A stretch of 64,000 nucleotides of DNA, taken from contig NZ_CP120361.1 of NCBI RefSeq assembly GCF_029457495.1, positions 62,001 to 126,000 on the forward strand. The letters run 5' to 3'. Numbering within the stretch: the first letter of the stretch is position 1; every line of letters begins with the position of its first letter. The position numbers were made by a program, and so were the translations under genes. The notes beneath the pieces were generated by a model that saw only the letters and a program-made list of their open reading frames with translations, was not told the DNA's origin and searched no databases. This document shows positions 63,968-64,000 of the stretch, piece by piece. This stretch comes from Chelativorans sp. AA-79 (lineage in GTDB: Bacteria > Pseudomonadota > Alphaproteobacteria > Rhizobiales > Rhizobiaceae).

Positions 63968-64000
63968 CGGTCAAAGGAGTCCCGCGAGCCCCTGCCGGAC

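Noticed and set aside
1..64000. Search by eye for CRISPR arrays, tRNA, rRNA, prophage genes and insertion sequences
   Set aside because: No regularly spaced direct repeats, cloverleaf-like conserved segments, integrase, phage structural genes or transposase genes were recognised. The only repeats are the palindromic intergenic elements.

Overview
The window is a gene-dense, GC-rich chromosomal segment of an alphaproteobacterium, most likely Hyphomicrobiales (Rhizobiales) of the Mesorhizobium / Phyllobacteriaceae type. This rests on family content and order: an ActS/ActR redox two-component pair, an MmcB-type DNA repair protein, the glnD-murJ-trpS run, an FdsGBA formate dehydrogenase with FdhD and FdsD, a C-P lyase cluster with its hexapeptide transferase, and palindromic intergenic repeats like those common in rhizobia. 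The genus cannot be fixed from sequence reading alone. No rRNA, tRNA, CRISPR array, prophage or intact insertion sequence was seen.

Layout. 1-294 is a partial Bfd-like [2Fe-2S] protein running off the left edge, followed by a gene-free gap with a 134 bp inverted-repeat element. 0.77-7.0 kb: C-P lyase operon phnGHIJKL plus a hexapeptide transferase on the minus strand, divergent from the regulator phnF, with a perfect 20 bp palindrome between them. 7.1-15.1 kb: YnjBCD-type ABC transporter, helicase hrpB and actSR on the plus strand, mostly overlapping or nearly touching. 15.1-26.6 kb: mostly minus-strand housekeeping genes (mmcB, a CueR/HmrR-type regulator, nfu, a universal stress protein, trpS, murJ, glnD, mutS), with a plus-strand L,D-transpeptidase lipoprotein inside. 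26.7-33.8 kb: maeB, a 41-residue membrane peptide, a trio related to E. coli ybhO/ybhN/ybhP (phospholipase D, flippase-like membrane protein, endonuclease/exonuclease/phosphatase), and mrp. 33.9-41.4 kb: a LysR regulator and the NAD-dependent formate dehydrogenase operon fdsG-fdsB-fdsA-fdhD-fdsD, interrupted by two repeat elements. 41.5-43.8 kb: a lipidated subtilisin-like autotransporter. 44-47.6 kb: a HAD hydrolase, two aldo/keto reductases and an SDR. 47.7-54.2 kb: cydAB quinol oxidase, an AraC regulator, a 0.9 kb gene-free gap, and an SDR plus SMP-30 lactonase pair. 54.2-64 kb: gpmA, dapB, an MsbA-like ABC exporter, glk, mgsA, mepA, an epimerase-like protein, queG, a glutathione transferase and uppP.

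How the parts fit. Phosphonate C-P bond cleavage, formate oxidation to NADH, a bd-type quinol oxidase and the redox sensor ActS/ActR suggest an organism that oxidises varied small carbon and phosphorus sources under changing oxygen. The AKR, SDR and SMP-30 genes look like pieces of non-phosphorylating sugar oxidation pathways, but their substrates are not readable from the sequence. Cell-envelope genes recur (murJ, uppP, mepA, L,D-transpeptidase, MsbA-like exporter, phospholipase D).

Limits. Functions were assigned by recognising motifs and family resemblance by eye; nothing was searched. No convincing wholly new multi-gene system was found. The least ordinary items are the lipidated subtilase autotransporter, the repeat elements inside the phn and fds operons (one appears to supply the fdhD ribosome binding site), the ybhNOP-like trio with its small membrane peptide, and the empty 0.9 kb gap upstream of the sugar dehydrogenase pair.
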